A stretch of DNA of 64,000 bases from Limnanthes douglasii subsp. nivea (Eukaryota; Streptophyta; Magnoliopsida; Brassicales; Limnanthaceae). The DNA is taken from positions 125,978,453 to 126,042,452 of the forward strand of contig JAUPFV010000005.1 of the NCBI GenBank assembly GCA_036936605.1, written 5' to 3'. The position numbers were made by a program, and so were the translations under genes. The notes under the pieces are model-generated. The model ran no database searches and had not been told where the DNA came from. It saw nothing but the letters and a program-made list of their open reading frames with translations. Below are positions 33,234 to 45,700 of this stretch, in pieces (position 1 is the first letter of the stretch; each line of letters opens with the position of its first letter).

Positions 33234-36200
33234 ATGAATCCGGACAATCCAGAAGTACCACCAGCTCTGCTCGAACTGGTGGGAGAGAACGATGAGTACA
33301 CTATCGAAGAGCGTGATAGGCTCAAGGGTGAAATAGAAGCTCTGAGGGCTGAAAAGGCCAAGATGGGCGTGAAAGAAAAGTCCAAAGCATCAGCTGCTCA
33401 TCACACCGATAACCCCAGGGAGCATGAGTCTTCGAAGACTCATGTGAGCACTAAAAAGACTCATGCTAGTTCTAAAAAGTCTCACCGGTCTAAGCCAGTG
33501 GAGAGTTCTGACTCAAGCTCAGAGTCTTCTGATAGCTCTTCGGACAGTGAGGGAGTTGAAAAATCCTTATCCTCTAGCAGCGATGAGGGTCGAACTAGAA
33601 AGAAGCAAAAGTAGATTAAAAAATACTCAAGAAAAAAGGATAGACAAGGAAGGATGAAAAGGCATATTGGTAAGGGATCATCTCATAGCCGGAAGCATGT
33701 GGACAAGATGCTGATGGATCCCTTCGCTTTCCACGATGAACCAGGTATCTTTGCAACTCCCAATGAAGGTACTGTGTTCTGTCGTGGAAGGAATTGGAGG
33801 CAATCTCCGTTGTCTTCTAAAATTCTATCCGGAAACCTCCCCAAGAGGTTTGACAGCACCAAAATAGAGAAGTACGATGGCAGTACTGATCCGGACAACC
33901 ATCTGGAGCAATTTAAAAACTTCATGATGAACTTTGATGATGATGACAAACTGCTCTGTAGGGCATTCTCTCAGTCATTCACGGAGAGTGCTCTAAAGTG
34001 GTACAACAGCCTGCCTCAGGGTTGTATTAAAGATTTCGATACTTTTTGGGTAGCCTTTCGAAGGCAGTTCGTAGGGAGTAAAGAACTAAAGGGCAATGAA
34101 GACACAATAATCCATTGTGCCCAGGAGCCAAATGAGTCATTGAAAGAATATATAAGCCGTTTTGTGAATACCAAGAATGGGTTGGCTGATTGCTTCGAAC
34201 ATGTAGCAATAGCATCCCTGAGACAGGGTTTGAACCCAGGCAATCTAGCTGATTCAGTGACCAGGAAGAAGGCCATGACATGGGGAGGGTTGCTAAATCA
34301 GGTTGGCAAACAAATAAACGTCGATGAAACAAAGAAAACCAGGGTGCACAGGCAGGTGAGGTCTACCCCAGTGGCACCAAATCCCAATCAGAATCAGTCC
34401 GGGAACAAAGCAAGAGAAACCAGACAGGGGGGCAAAAGCTCAGTCTCAGCCAGCTGCTCCTGCTCAAAGTCAGCAATCCAGAAACAAGAGAGGCCATGGG
34501 TGCAACCGGAGTGGTTCGCAGAGTTAAAAGAAAGTGTGGCCACTATTTTTGATAAAACAAAGGATGAGGTGCATTACCGGAGACCGGCAACACTGCAGTC
34601 TCCCAGAGAGCATCGCAATAACTCTTTTTGCCAATATCACAACGATATTGGTCATACCACTGATGACTGCATAGCATTGAAACAAGAAGTTCAAAACTTG
34701 ATTGAAAGGGGAAAGCTGGGGGCCTACGTGAAAAGAAGAGGGGGTAAGAGGCCTGATAATACTCACCGGGTTGGTCCAAGTAATGCTGCTCCGGAGGGGG
34801 CCATGGTTATAGTTGAAAGGTTTGACCTGGAATCTGAGTACTTGGATCCTGATCCAACTCGAAACAGAGTGAGTGCTATAGAGGAATGTACTAGATCGGT
34901 CTCTGGGCTCATTAAGTTTTTCGAGTCGCTTACAATTTTCAGAGGGGACACTATGACAGCTCCTACTGCTTCTTCGAGGAAGAGGTATGTTCATACTTTA
35001 GCCTCCCAGCTAGAAGGAGGCATGACATCCTATCAGTCACCAAACTCATTCCCCTTCATTGTGTTTGATGAAGATGATTTAAGAAACATTGCTGGCCCTC
35101 ATGAGGATGCTGTTGTCATAGGAGCATCTATAGGGGGCAATGACATAAGACGAATCCTGGTGGATACTGGAAGCTCAGCCAATATCCTTTTCCTAACCAC
35201 GTACAAGAAAATGAAAAATCCAGCTGTAATTCAAAATTCGGACAGATCAATCGTGGGCTTCACAGGCAGCTCAGCAGATGTGATCGGAGAGTTCGAAGAA
35301 TAAGTGTTATTGGGCAAGGGCCCTTTCAAGAAAATGGTCAGAAATAATCTTTATTGTGGTGGATTGTCCCACTTGCTATAATGCTTTCATAGTGTATATG
35401 AATACTCTTTATGGATGCTTTCTCCGGATACAATCAAATTCAAGTAGATCCAAAGGATCAAGAACATACCACATTTGTCATTGACAGAGGTCTTCATTGC
35501 TACAAAGTAATGCCATTTGGTTTGAAAAATGATGGGGCTACTTATCAGAGGTTAGTCAACAAGGCATTTGCTGATCAAATTGGAAGAAATATGGAAGTGT
35601 ACATTGATGACATGATGGTGAAGAGTGTAGATGAGCAGTTGCACTTGTCCGATCTCCAAGAAACTTTTGCCAACTTGGTAAAAGTGAATTGAAATTAAAC
35701 CCAGAAAAGTGTGTGTTCGGAGTGCAGTCCGGAAAGTTTCTAGGCTATATCATAAGTGAGCATGGAATACAGCCCGATCCGGACCAGCTAAATGCTCTTT
35801 TCCAAATGGAACCTCCTCGAAACATTAAAGAAGTACAACGGTTAACGGGGAGGTTAGCTGCTTTAAACAGATTTATCTCAAGGTCTTCGGATAGGTGTGC
35901 ACCTTTCTTTCAAACTTTGAAGGGTGCAAAAGGTTTCGATTGGACCCCACAGTGTAATGAGGCTTTCAATGAGATCAAGAAACACATGTCCTCTCCCAAG
36001 ACTTTGTTTAAACCAGTCGATGGGGAGACCCTCTTCGTATATTTGGCAGTTTCAAGTTGTGTCATCAGTGCTGTGTTAGTAAGAGAAGTAGATAATTACC
36101 CCCATCTAGTGTACTACATCAGCAAAAGCTTGATAGATGCAGAAAGGCGTTACTTGAAACTCGAAAAGTTAGCATTGGCCTTGGTGATAGCAGCCAGGAA

Positions 36201-38157
36201 GATGAGGCCTTATTTCCAGGCTCATCCCATCATAGTCCGGACTTCTTTTCCCCTGAAGAATGTTCTCCAAAAAGCAGACATTTCAAGTAGGATGACTAAG
36301 TGGTCAGTATAGTTGGGGGACTTCGACATAGACTTTGCTCCCCGAACAGCAGTCAAGGCCCAAGCTGTGGCTGATTTTCTGGTTGAATTCCACTCCGACA
36401 GGGATTCAGAGCAAAATACTGATATAAAAGATAAAAAGGTATGGGTCGTCCGGACTGATGGTGGATCTAGCACTATGGGATGTGGTGCAGGAGTATGCTT
36501 AACTTCCCCATATGGAGACAAAATGTACCAGGCTATTTGTTTTGCTTTCAGGGCATCCAATAATGAGTCCGAATACGAAGCAGCTATAGCTGGTTTAAAG
36601 TTAGCCTACATTTGTGGGGCTAAGAGGGTCAAGCTGCTAAGCGACTCCCAACTACTTATCCACCATGCCCAAGGCCAATCTGAGGCTAAGAATGAGCAGC
36701 TTGTGAAATATTTACTCCTCCTCAAAAATGAAGCACTTAAGTTTAAAGGTGTTGTCTATGAACATATTCCCCGGGCAGAAAATGAGCTGGCAGACTCATT
36801 GGCAACCATAGCATATACGGAGTCATATCCATGGATCCATGTGCTCGAAAGCACCTCCATCCAACTTAGTAAGGGTAAAGAAGAGGAAATTTTTGAAGTA
36901 CAAGTGAAAAAACCTCAAGACTGGAGGTATCCTCTTATGCAATATCTCTCTGATGGTGTCGTGCCTCCGGATAAGTCACTAGCCAGAACGTTAAAACACA
37001 AGGCTCGTGGTTTCATCATATTGAGAGAAGTGTTATACAAAAAGTCCTACAGTAAACCTCTCCTGCGCTGTTTGGGGGATGAAGAATCACAGGTGGTCCT
37101 CTCCGAATTGCATGATGGTGAGGGATCAGCCCATTGTGGGTTTAGAGCTTTAACAAGAAGGGTTTTACTCTCCGGTTACTATTGGCCATCAATTATGAAA
37201 TATGCTAAGGAATTGGTAAGAAGGTGTGACCCATGTCAGAGGTACAGCAATGAAATTCATGTACCAGCCATTCCTTTAGAATCAATTTCTGAGCCCATTC
37301 ATTTTGCTCGATGGGGATTGGATTTAGTAGGGCCTCTCCCTGTGGCATCCAGAGGACGCAAAACTATCATTGTGGCCACAGAATACTTCTCGAAGTGGAT
37401 TGAAGCAGCCCCTCTAGCAGGGACAACATCAAAAACTGTTATAAAATTCATTTTATCCAACATCTGTTGCAGATTTGGTGTCCCACAAAAGATCACAACA
37501 GACAATGGGCCACAGTTTGACAACAAGGAAATGGAGAGTTTTTGTGCCTCAAGGGGTATACAACATTGTTTTTCTTCACCTTTCCACCCACAAGCAAATG
37601 GGCAAGTTGAAGTGGCTAATAGAACTATACTGTCCGGTTTAAAGAAGAATTTGGAAGGGGCTGTTGGGAAGTGGCCTAGCTATTTACAAGAGGTCTTGTG
37701 GGCCTACCGGACAACACCTGGGGCTGCAACACAAGAATCACCCTTTGCCTTGGTCTATGGGATGGATGCAGTAGCTCCTATAGAAGCAACTCTCCCCTCT
37801 TTTGGTGTTCATAACTTCTCCGAACATGCTAATGAGGTGGCAATCAGAGGTCAACTTGATTTGATAGAAGAAAGACGAGTTAAAGCTCACCTTCGAGTTG
37901 CACACTATCAAGGCTTGATGAGAAGCAGGTTTGCTTCCAAAGTTAAAAGAAGAGACTTCCAGCCGGGGGACAAAGTATTAAGGAAGGTCTTCTTACACAC
38001 TAAAGAAAAACTGTTCGGAAAGTTGGCCCCAACTCGGGAGGGTCCGTATATGGTTGTTGAAAGAATTAAGCCTGGAACTTATTGGTTGGAAGACAAAGAT
38101 GGCAGAGTTCTAACTCATCCTTGGAATATCGAGCATCTACGGATGTACTTGGAATAA
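33234..38157 (+). pseudogene. Gypsy-2 gag-pol polyprotein, broken
   Basis: Gag starts at ATG 33234 (MNPDNPEVPPALLE). Breaks are TAG 33612-33614, TAA 35301-35303, a deletion with filler sequence at about 35375-35410, a 1-bp loss near 35690 and TAG 36310-36312. The protease keeps DTGSSAN (near 35165). The deletion removes the protease C-terminal side and the RT N-terminal side; RT resumes at FMDAFSGYNQI and keeps YIDDMM (near 35600). From 36313 to 38157 a 614-residue frame is open: second RNase H (VRTDGGSST), integrase zinc region, and core with DLVGPL, TTDNGPQFD and PFHPQANGQVE. The first RNase H again lacks its first Asp. There is no chromodomain. Domain order matches Gypsy-1. Confidence 0.94.
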
Positions 38158-38650
38158 CAATTGTGTAAATATTTACTTGTTTGAACATCCATGTAAATAT
38201 TTGGGGGCATACTCTTTCCTCCCTGGTGGCACGAAGAGGTTTTAATGAGGTGTCCGGGCTGTTGAATAAAATTTGATGCCTTCTTAAAAAATTTCTAAGT
38301 GTTTTTAAAGTTTTGTCCCTTGTCATACTATCCGGATTGAAATAATTAAGGGCTATCTAAACTCTAGCCGGAGAACTTAAACACTCTCACTATGAAACAA
38401 CTAAAGCCTACTTAAACTCTGGCTTTCAAAATCAGAACAAACAATGAAAGAAGATGATAGTTGTGCAGAACAGAAATATTCATTGAAATTAATAACTTGA
38501 AATTGCCTTGGCCTTCCAAGGACTTTTAAATGATCAAAGTCGAACAACAAAAAACTTGTCCGGTCAAATACCGAACACCATTACAAAAAGAATGCCTTGG
38601 TCTTCCAAGGACTTTAGTCTGGATAGAAAATAAACAAAGTAAATCATAAG
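38158..38650. other. Gypsy-2 spacer between pol and antisense gene
   Basis: This counterpart of 8251-8740 has two CTTGG(C/T)CTTCCAAGGACTTT copies (near 38508 and 38596) and ACTTAAACTCT-type short repeats. No ORF is seen. Confidence 0.55.
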
Positions 38651-41635
38651 TTAAGGTTGAGCCTTTAAAGATGGCTCACCTTCATCTATCTTCTTGCCTT
38701 TAGGGTCATCTCTCCCTTCATCCACCCTCTTGCCTTTAGGATCGTCTTTCTCCTCATCTGGGCTCTCCCCAGTATGCTCTTCATCACCCGAGGAGTCACT
38801 AGAGTAGCCATACGTGTCGCCTTCGGCCATCGTGTGGTATGGGAGGTCTTCAGGCTCAACGTAAAGCCATAAATCCCCTAGGTTCCTCTTCGGAAACTTT
38901 TCATGGAAGAGTAGAACCATGTCAGACCTCACCTTCTCAAGCAGTAGCTCTTTGCTCTTGATCATCTGGTTGTCATAAGCATTGATCTTGGCTTGGATCT
39001 TGGCCTCCTGCTCATGTAGCAATGTATTTTTCTCTTCTGCAGCCTTGGACACTGCATTCTCAAGGGCAATCTTATCAGTAGTTAGGTTGGTGATAACTGT
39101 GTCCTTTGCCTTGGTTTCTCCCTTTGAGGTAGCAAGGTCTTTCTCCAGACCGGACAGCTTCTCCTGGAGGTCTTTGATGGTTTCCTCTAAAGTGGTGACT
39201 TTGGTGGTGCTTGTCTTTTGGCTTCTCTTCAACTCCTCGTTTTCTTCTTTCAACATGGCAGCATTGGAGGTGGCAGTGCGAAGGTCTTCGGACAACTTTT
39301 CCTTCTCAGACTTAAGGTCTTTAATGATGTCTGCCTGACCCCGGACTTGTCTCTCCAACGTAAGTACCGGCTGCACATTGCTTAACAAGGAGTGCGCTAT
39401 GGTATCCTTTTCACTAGAGACAATAAAAGTCTTACCGTTAAAGTTGACCGTGTTGGAGCTGCTCGGAGGAATGTAAGGCCCTGCAAAGTCATCTCTGGGG
39501 AGGTTGAGGAAGTATTCACCAAGCTCACCAAGACCGGTGATGTCCACTTCATCAATGTTGAGATCTCCTCCCTCAACCTCATCAGTGTGAAAGTCCCCCG
39601 GAATCTCTTCGGCCTGTGTTGGGTCTGAAGGCTCAGCATGGAAGGAAGGCTCCGGAGCCCGGAGAGAAAGCTCGTTTCCCTTGGAAGTCTTTTTCTTCTT
39701 TGCTTCCCGGTCAGCGCCTTCGCTTCCCTGTTTACGATTTCTCTTGGAAGCCCTTGGGGGTTTTGGGAGATTTGTCTCTTGCCTTTCAGTCTCTTGCTCC
39801 ACAACTTGCAAGAGTGCAGCATCAATTTGGCTCTGCACTTGCCCCTCCGGGTCTGTTGGAGCATCTTTCTCAGCCTCAGCAGGGTTGGCTTCACCCACCA
39901 CCTTTTTTCCCTTCTTCTTCTTGCCTTTCATCTTGCTCGGGGCTTTGGCACGGCCTGACAGGAAGAGTGTCCCATCGGGTTTATGGGTCCTCTTGAGCAC
40001 AACATCTAGAGAAGGTTGGGTGGTGAGCTCCTCCCAAGTCAAGTCTCTCCGACCTGTGGTGTTCCACAGGTGAGACCTTGCCAAGTTTCCACTGGTGAAA
40101 GCGTCGTGGAATCGGTTCCCCCAGTTCTCAGCAGCCCAGGCATTGATTTTGCCACAAGTGACCTGCCCGGCTTTCAAGTGGTCACTAAACTACTTGGGCA
40201 GTTCTGCTAAAACAAAAGTAAGACAAATTAGTATAAATTGGGTCCAAAAAGAAAAGACAAGAGAAACAAAAATATAAAGGCAAGATAATTACGGTCACTC
40301 CTCCACCTGCTTCTGAGGAGGCTTGGGTTCTCTCCGGCTTTTATCTTCTTGCCATTTTCCCAAGCACCACTGACGAACAGGAACTGGGTCCTCCAATTCT
40401 TCTCTGCCTCTAGCAAATCATCCACCGCCTTGAAGTTATCCCCCATGTTAAAGTGGTAGAAGGGGATGTGGTGGTTTCTACACAGGCTAGCCACTACAGC
40501 AAACTCCTCCATGGGCAGAGGAATTCCGGACAGCCTTGATGCCATGATGCATGATATAATGGTATACCAAGCGTTGGGGCTCAGCTGGCTCGGACAGAGT
40601 TTGATCAGATGGAAATATTTGACAATCTCTGGGTCTAGTGGGAGCCTGAGCCCCCAGTTGAACAGCTCCGTGAACATAACCACCTCACTTAACTTGCAAT
40701 CCATGGGGGTCTCCGGATGAATAGGGATCCTGATCTTTACATTTTCAGGAATACCCCATTTTGAACGCTCATGCCCAACTCGGCAGTGTGGATGAATGCA
40801 TAGTTGATTTTCTGTAGGGAGAGAAGATAGTTGACGATAACCTTGTGAAAACAAGGCCCTACTTTTCCTTCTAGGCTCTTCGGCAGATCCGGATGCCTCA
40901 AGTACAACTTTTCCTTGCCCTTGTCCTTCTTGGCAGCTATCTCTTTGCTAGTCTGACCGGAGGACTCAGACTCAAACGGGGCCTCTTCAACTGAGTCCTC
41001 CATCACTTCCTACATGATCGTTGAAGGGATTGCAGCAGCTGTAGTGGGGGGAGGGTTTAAACTTGATTCAGCCTTATCTCCGGACTGATGGGCCTCATTG
41101 CCACTTTGATTTCTACTCTCCGGTAGAGTGTATGGAACAGACGCTTCTGACTGAAGATTTGGGTGGACAGCTTGTCCTTAGGAGCTCTAATTGGCACCTC
41201 TGATCCGGTGCTGCTATCTTTTGCCCCCGATCTTGAGGGGGTGTTTCTGGTTCCTTGGCCTTTAACCAGCCGGCCTCTTCTCTTATCAACCAGCTTCTCA
41301 GGAGAATGCTCCGTGTCCGATCCCATTGCAATAAAGGGAGAGGGTTTTCTAAAGCTAGTGGTTGTGACTCCTAGCTCGACAGTAGGCACCGATTCCTGAA
41401 CTGAGGAACCGGAGATTATGGGGGAGAGAGTGGTTTGAAATAGTTTTCTAGGCTTAGTGCCTTTAGAAGAGGACGAGCCTCTATCTGACTCAAATGCAGA
41501 GGTGATAGGTCTGTCAACAGGCGAGGCAGGTAACCCTGCAGCAATCCGTCTTTCTCTTTCGACTTTTTGAGCCTTCTCCAACTCAGAAAGGTTAAGCCAC
41601 CCGCCTTTGACAAGAGCGTTCCTCGCTGTAAACAT
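38651..41635 (-). pseudogene. Gypsy-2 antisense extra gene, broken; exon 2 nearly intact
   Basis: The start is ATG 41635 (MFTARNALVKGGWLNLSELE). Exon 1 runs to 40293, an 86-bp GT-AG intron spans 40292-40207, and exon 2 runs 40206-38651. Exon 1 encodes a Ser/Thr-rich leader and a globular domain (LFNWGLRLPLDPEIVKYFHLI, SPNAWYTIISCIMASRLSG, FYHFNMGDNF) resembling 'putative gypsy type transposon' proteins. Exon 2 encodes LARSHLWNTTGRRDLTWEEL, a basic nuclear-type linker (KGKKKKGKK), a coiled coil of roughly 130 residues (about 39360-38970) and an acidic tail. Breaks: frame loss near 41140 in exon 1, further stops at about 41008-41056, and a TAG early in exon 2 (about 40190). The rest of exon 2 is open for 508 codons. 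Its role in the element's life cycle is unknown. Confidence 0.87.
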
Positions 41636-41734
41636 AAACTATTGAACTAAACTTTTGCTTTAGAGAGAGAAAGCTTTGAGAGTTTTTACAGAAGTAAGTT
41701 TGAAGGAGATGGTAAAACAGTGGAAATGAATTTG

Positions 41735-41742
41735 TATTTATA
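41735..41742 (-). promoter_or_regulatory. TATA-like box of Gypsy-2 antisense gene
   Basis: The minus strand reads TATAAATA, about 100 bp upstream of the antisense ATG. It is matched by TATAAAT at 11787-11781 in Gypsy-1. A CT-rich leader with AAAGCTTT follows in both copies. Promoter function is inferred. Confidence 0.5.
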
Positions 41743-42055
41743 GTAAATCTGAAAAAGCAGTTGATTCCTAGGAGAATTCGAAAAGTTTGGCAATGATTAA
41801 AAAACGAAGCTGATGTCACCACCTGTAATTAAAGAGGTTGCTTTTCGAAGAAGGTGGGTTCGAAATTCAAGGTGAGAAAACGGTTGAAGCAACCAATCAG
41901 AGAGTGACACGTGTCCCACGAACTCTGGCAAAAACCGTTTTGAATTCGTGAAGCTTTATCTGTCCGGATAAACCCATAGACCTGTCCGGATTAAAACTAC
42001 CCCTGATGTCGGACTGTTTTTCAGGTCTTTGGCAAGAATATTTGCTCAAACACCT

Positions 42056-42065
42056 AAAAAAGGGG
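42056..42065 (+). other. Gypsy-2 polypurine tract
   Basis: AAAAAAGGGG lies four bases before the 3' LTR. Confidence 0.75.
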
Positions 42066-42069
42066 CTCC

Positions 42070-42478
42070 TGATGAGTCCGAATTCAGGATGCTCCCCGGA
42101 CAAGGACAGATCGGTCCAATGCCTCCGGACCGGACAGATCATTTTGAGCACTATGACCATAGGACTGTTCGAACTATGACAAAAGTACTAAAAAACCTAA
42201 ACACTTCTTGACTAAGCTACTTGCTCTCCTACTTAGAGCTCATGGGTCTTTGAACATGACCCGGGTCCATTAAACATGACCCGAAAGCCCATAAGGGCCC
42301 AAACATCAGGGTATAAATACCCAACTACCTGCATTAACTATGGGTAATGAGAATTAACTGCTACCAAGCTGCTTAATTATCTCTCTACTCACTACTCTAA
42401 ATACTTAACACCCACACACCACCATAAAACACCAACTGAAATTACCAGCCTACCCTTAGGCAATTATTATCCACACCA
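42070..42478 (+). repeat. Gypsy-2 3' LTR
   Basis: The LTR is 409 bp, without the 18-bp duplication of the 5' LTR. Target duplication CATAT follows. Confidence 0.95.
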
Positions 42479-42483
42479 CATAT

Positions 42484-45400
42484 AATAAAGAGGGAAATCT
42501 AGAATAATTGATTTAATCAAAATTAGCCTTCCATCAAAAGACAAAGATTTGGAGTTCCAATTACTAAGATTGGTTCTAATTTTTCCCAATCAGTTTATTA
42601 TAATAACAATTATTATTAGATGAAAAGATAGATATTCCTAAATATCTCAAGGGGAGAAAGTTGTGTTTAAACCCTAAAATATTTTCCAAGTTACTAATAC
42701 GAGATCTAGGTATGGTTGTCAAAGATGTAAAGGTAGTTTTCTGTTTATTGATTTGTTGACCAGATAATTGTTGGTAGATTTCTAAAAAGGAGCAGATTTT
42801 CTTAATATGTTTTATGGAACCATTTAGGAACAACACAACATCATCTGCAAATGCTAAGGAGTTGATATTGATTGAGCCTCTTGTTCTATATTTAAATGGA
42901 GAAAGTTGAGATGAAATTCTATTTATTTCTTTTATTAAAAACTCTTGTGCTATGATAAAAAAAGAGGGGGATAATGGATCCCCCTGTCTAATACCATTAC
43001 TAGATTTGAAAAAACCATAGCCTATTTCATTTATAATAAATGAGTAAAAGATGTTTTCAGTAATTGTTTTAATTAGGTTTATAACTTGGGAGTTAAATCC
43101 AAGATCCTGCATTTCTTTATATATAAATTTGAAACTTAACTTGTCAAATTCCTTTTTCATGTCTAGATTAATAAATATATTACTACCCATATTATTTTTA
43201 TTAAGGCCATGCAAAAGTTCTTGTGTAATAAGTTCATTATCATTTATGTTCCTATTTGCTACATAAGCACCTTGTTCATTAGATATGATTTTACATAGTA
43301 TTACTGCTAATCTGTTATTAATCAGTTTTGAAATTATTCTATTAAAAACTGAACACATACTTATTGGTCTAAAATATGCTCGGGTTTTGAGTGAATTAGT
43401 CTTAGGAATTATACAAATTGATGTAGCAAACATGCCTTTTAGAAATATGGAATTATTAAAGTATGCAACAATGGCCATGTATAAGTCATATTTAATAATT
43501 GACTAACATTCTTGATAAAATTTGCAGTTGACATCATCAACTCTAGAGACACTATAGCTGTTTAGATTCTTACTAACTAAATAGATTTCTTCTAGTGTAG
43601 GAATTTCTAGCATTAGTCTATTATCTTGGTCAGATATCAATTTAGGAATTAAATCAGGTGTAAAGTTTGTAATTGAGTCAATGGTTTGATAATTTAATAA
43701 ATCAGTGAAGAAATTGATTGTAGATGAACCTATGAGGTTTTGATCTCCTATCAATATGTCATTTTCTAAGATTCCATTGATTCCATTCCTAGTTCTTCTT
43801 TTTTCACAAAGTTATGAAATGTTTTTGTATTATTATCTCCATCCTTTAATTATTGAGCAACACTTTTTTGCTGTCAGAAATTTTCTTCTTTGGCAAGAAA
43901 GGTTGAGTGTTGCGCCTTCACCTTAGAAAGATTTGATATGTATTCAAGTAAAAACTAAACTATTTTGACTTCCTCATATATTTTTTCAATATAATTAAAT
44001 ATTTTACCGAAAACATCTCTATTCCATATCTTTAGGTGGTTCTTAAGTCTTTTTAACTTGGACCATAAGGAATAATTTGGAAAATTAAATAAGGGTGATG
44101 TATCCATGGGGATAGACCAGTTATTTTCCACAGTATTAGCAAAATCTTGATGTTGTAACCACATGTTCTGAAATCTAAAGGAAGGTCTCGGGTGAGTTGA
44201 TAATAATGAGACTGGTATCACTAGGGTGAATGATCTTACCCAGTTATGGCCAGATGCTTCACCCTAGTGATATCAAAGTATTTTTACCAATAATCATTGT
44301 GTAAAAATCTATCCAAGCATTTCCACTTATGATTATTGGACCATGTAAAATTTGACCCTGAGAATCCAGGGTCCTCAAGATTACAATATAATATCATATT
44401 ATTGAATTCATCCATTCCTTTTATACATAATGTTGCAGAATTCAGTTGTTCACTTACGTTAAGAATTGTATTAAAATCTCTAACAACAAGCCAAGGGTGA
44501 TTGTTTTCAGAAAGACTCCTTAATTGGTCCCAAAGAGGTAGTCTTTGGGTTTTGGTACATTTTGCATACACTATGGTAACCAATTATTCTTTATTGGAAG
44601 CAGAGTGGTATACTATAGTATAGAATAGTTGGTCATTGTCAACTAAGATCTGAATGTTCTATTATTTCCTCCATAACAACCATATTTTATTATTTGTATT
44701 TGCAAAGGATGTTTCAAAACCAAGTTGTTTAGTTGTCTTAGTTAATTTTTCAATAGATATCATAGGTTCTTGAAAAATTATGAGACCTATTGAATATTTT
44801 TTGACAAGTTTTTTATTTCTTCTTAAGGTACCTTGATTTCCTACACTTCTAACATTCCAGTTCAGAAATGATATAGTCATTTTTTTGAAGTTTTTGAAGA
44901 TCTAATAGATCCTTTGATATTCAATGGCTTGTTTATTAGATTTTTTTAAGTCCTTTAATCTTAGGCCTAATTGTTTTTCTAAGGTATTTGTTGTTTTTTT
45001 TTATCTTTTTGTTTGGTGACAGGAGACTAGGGTAGACTAAGGGTTGGTCTGACTTTTGGTGAAGGGAAATGAGATTCATTTTCAGAGGTATTATCTTCAT
45101 TAAATATGTTAGAAGAATTACTTAAGTTGATGGATTAAATTGCTTCAATCACATCACCTTCATTAATATGAGGTGGAATGACATTTTGATTAAAAATGAG
45201 GGTGTTATCTCCTTTTATATTAGGTTCAAATATGTTAATTCCTTAAATGAGGTTATTATTATAGAGAGAAACATGTATTGCAATAGTTTGGGCATTAATA
45301 TTAGACTCATTCTTTTCTAATTCTATTAACTCATTAGATTTGTCATGTTCACGCAGATTTTGTTTGTTTCGTTCAATTATTACTGATTTTATTTTGGAAA

Positions 45401-45700
45401 ATCCAGATTTGATTAGTTTTAAGGTTATTCTTTTTGCTGATTTCTTTCAAATATTTTGTTTTTAATTCCTCCATTTTACATAAATTATCATTATGACCAA
45501 TATGTTTATATTTTTTACAGTAAGCAGAGATGTCATTGTAAGTGACATCCTGTCAGTAACCGTCTCTTTCCCAAAGCTTATCCAAATTCTTTAGGGAATG
45601 AGACTTCAAGTGTCTACTATTGTCCAAAGCTTTACACATGTTAAAGGTGGCACGATTTTTAGAAGGTATCCACACTGCCAAAGCCAATCATTGTTTTATA
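42484..45700 (-). mobile_element. LINE-2: ORF1 end, endonuclease and RT (interrupted by Gypsy-2)
   Basis: Minus-strand order: a piece of ORF1 at about 45680-45470, with a knuckle-like CKKYKHIGHNDNLC in which the second Cys is Tyr. The endonuclease starts with MTISFLNWNVRSVGNQGTL (44880), and further pieces follow at 44583-44284 (WLVVRDFNTIL, FTWSNNHKWKCLDRFL). The linker is at 44221-43503. The RT lies at 43478-42576, with ISMCSVFNRIISKLINNR, NGIRQGDPLSPSFFIIA and LAFADDVVLF. The RT frame is open for 300 codons; the rest is broken by stops and shifts. The reading continues to SIILDFPLYYM at 42484, where Gypsy-2 interrupts. This is plant L1-type organisation. Confidence 0.88.

Larger units (their letters stand above)
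32734..42478 (+). mobile_element. Gypsy-2: complete-ended Ty3/gypsy element, Tat lineage
   Basis: The 9745-bp element belongs to the same family as Gypsy-1. The target duplication CATAT is perfect (32729-32733 and 42479-42483). The 5' LTR is 427 bp and the 3' LTR 409 bp; the difference is an 18-bp tandem duplication. About eight substitutions separate the LTRs. The internal region lacks about 720 bp around the protease-RT boundary relative to Gypsy-1. It is inserted in minus-strand LINE-2. Confidence 0.96.

Noticed and set aside
42068..42092. CTGATGAGTCCGAATTCAGGA at the LTR start resembles a hammerhead ribozyme core (CUGAUGAG plus stem II).
   Set aside because: The stem can form, but the required GAAA(C) after stem II and a GUC cleavage site are absent in all four LTRs.
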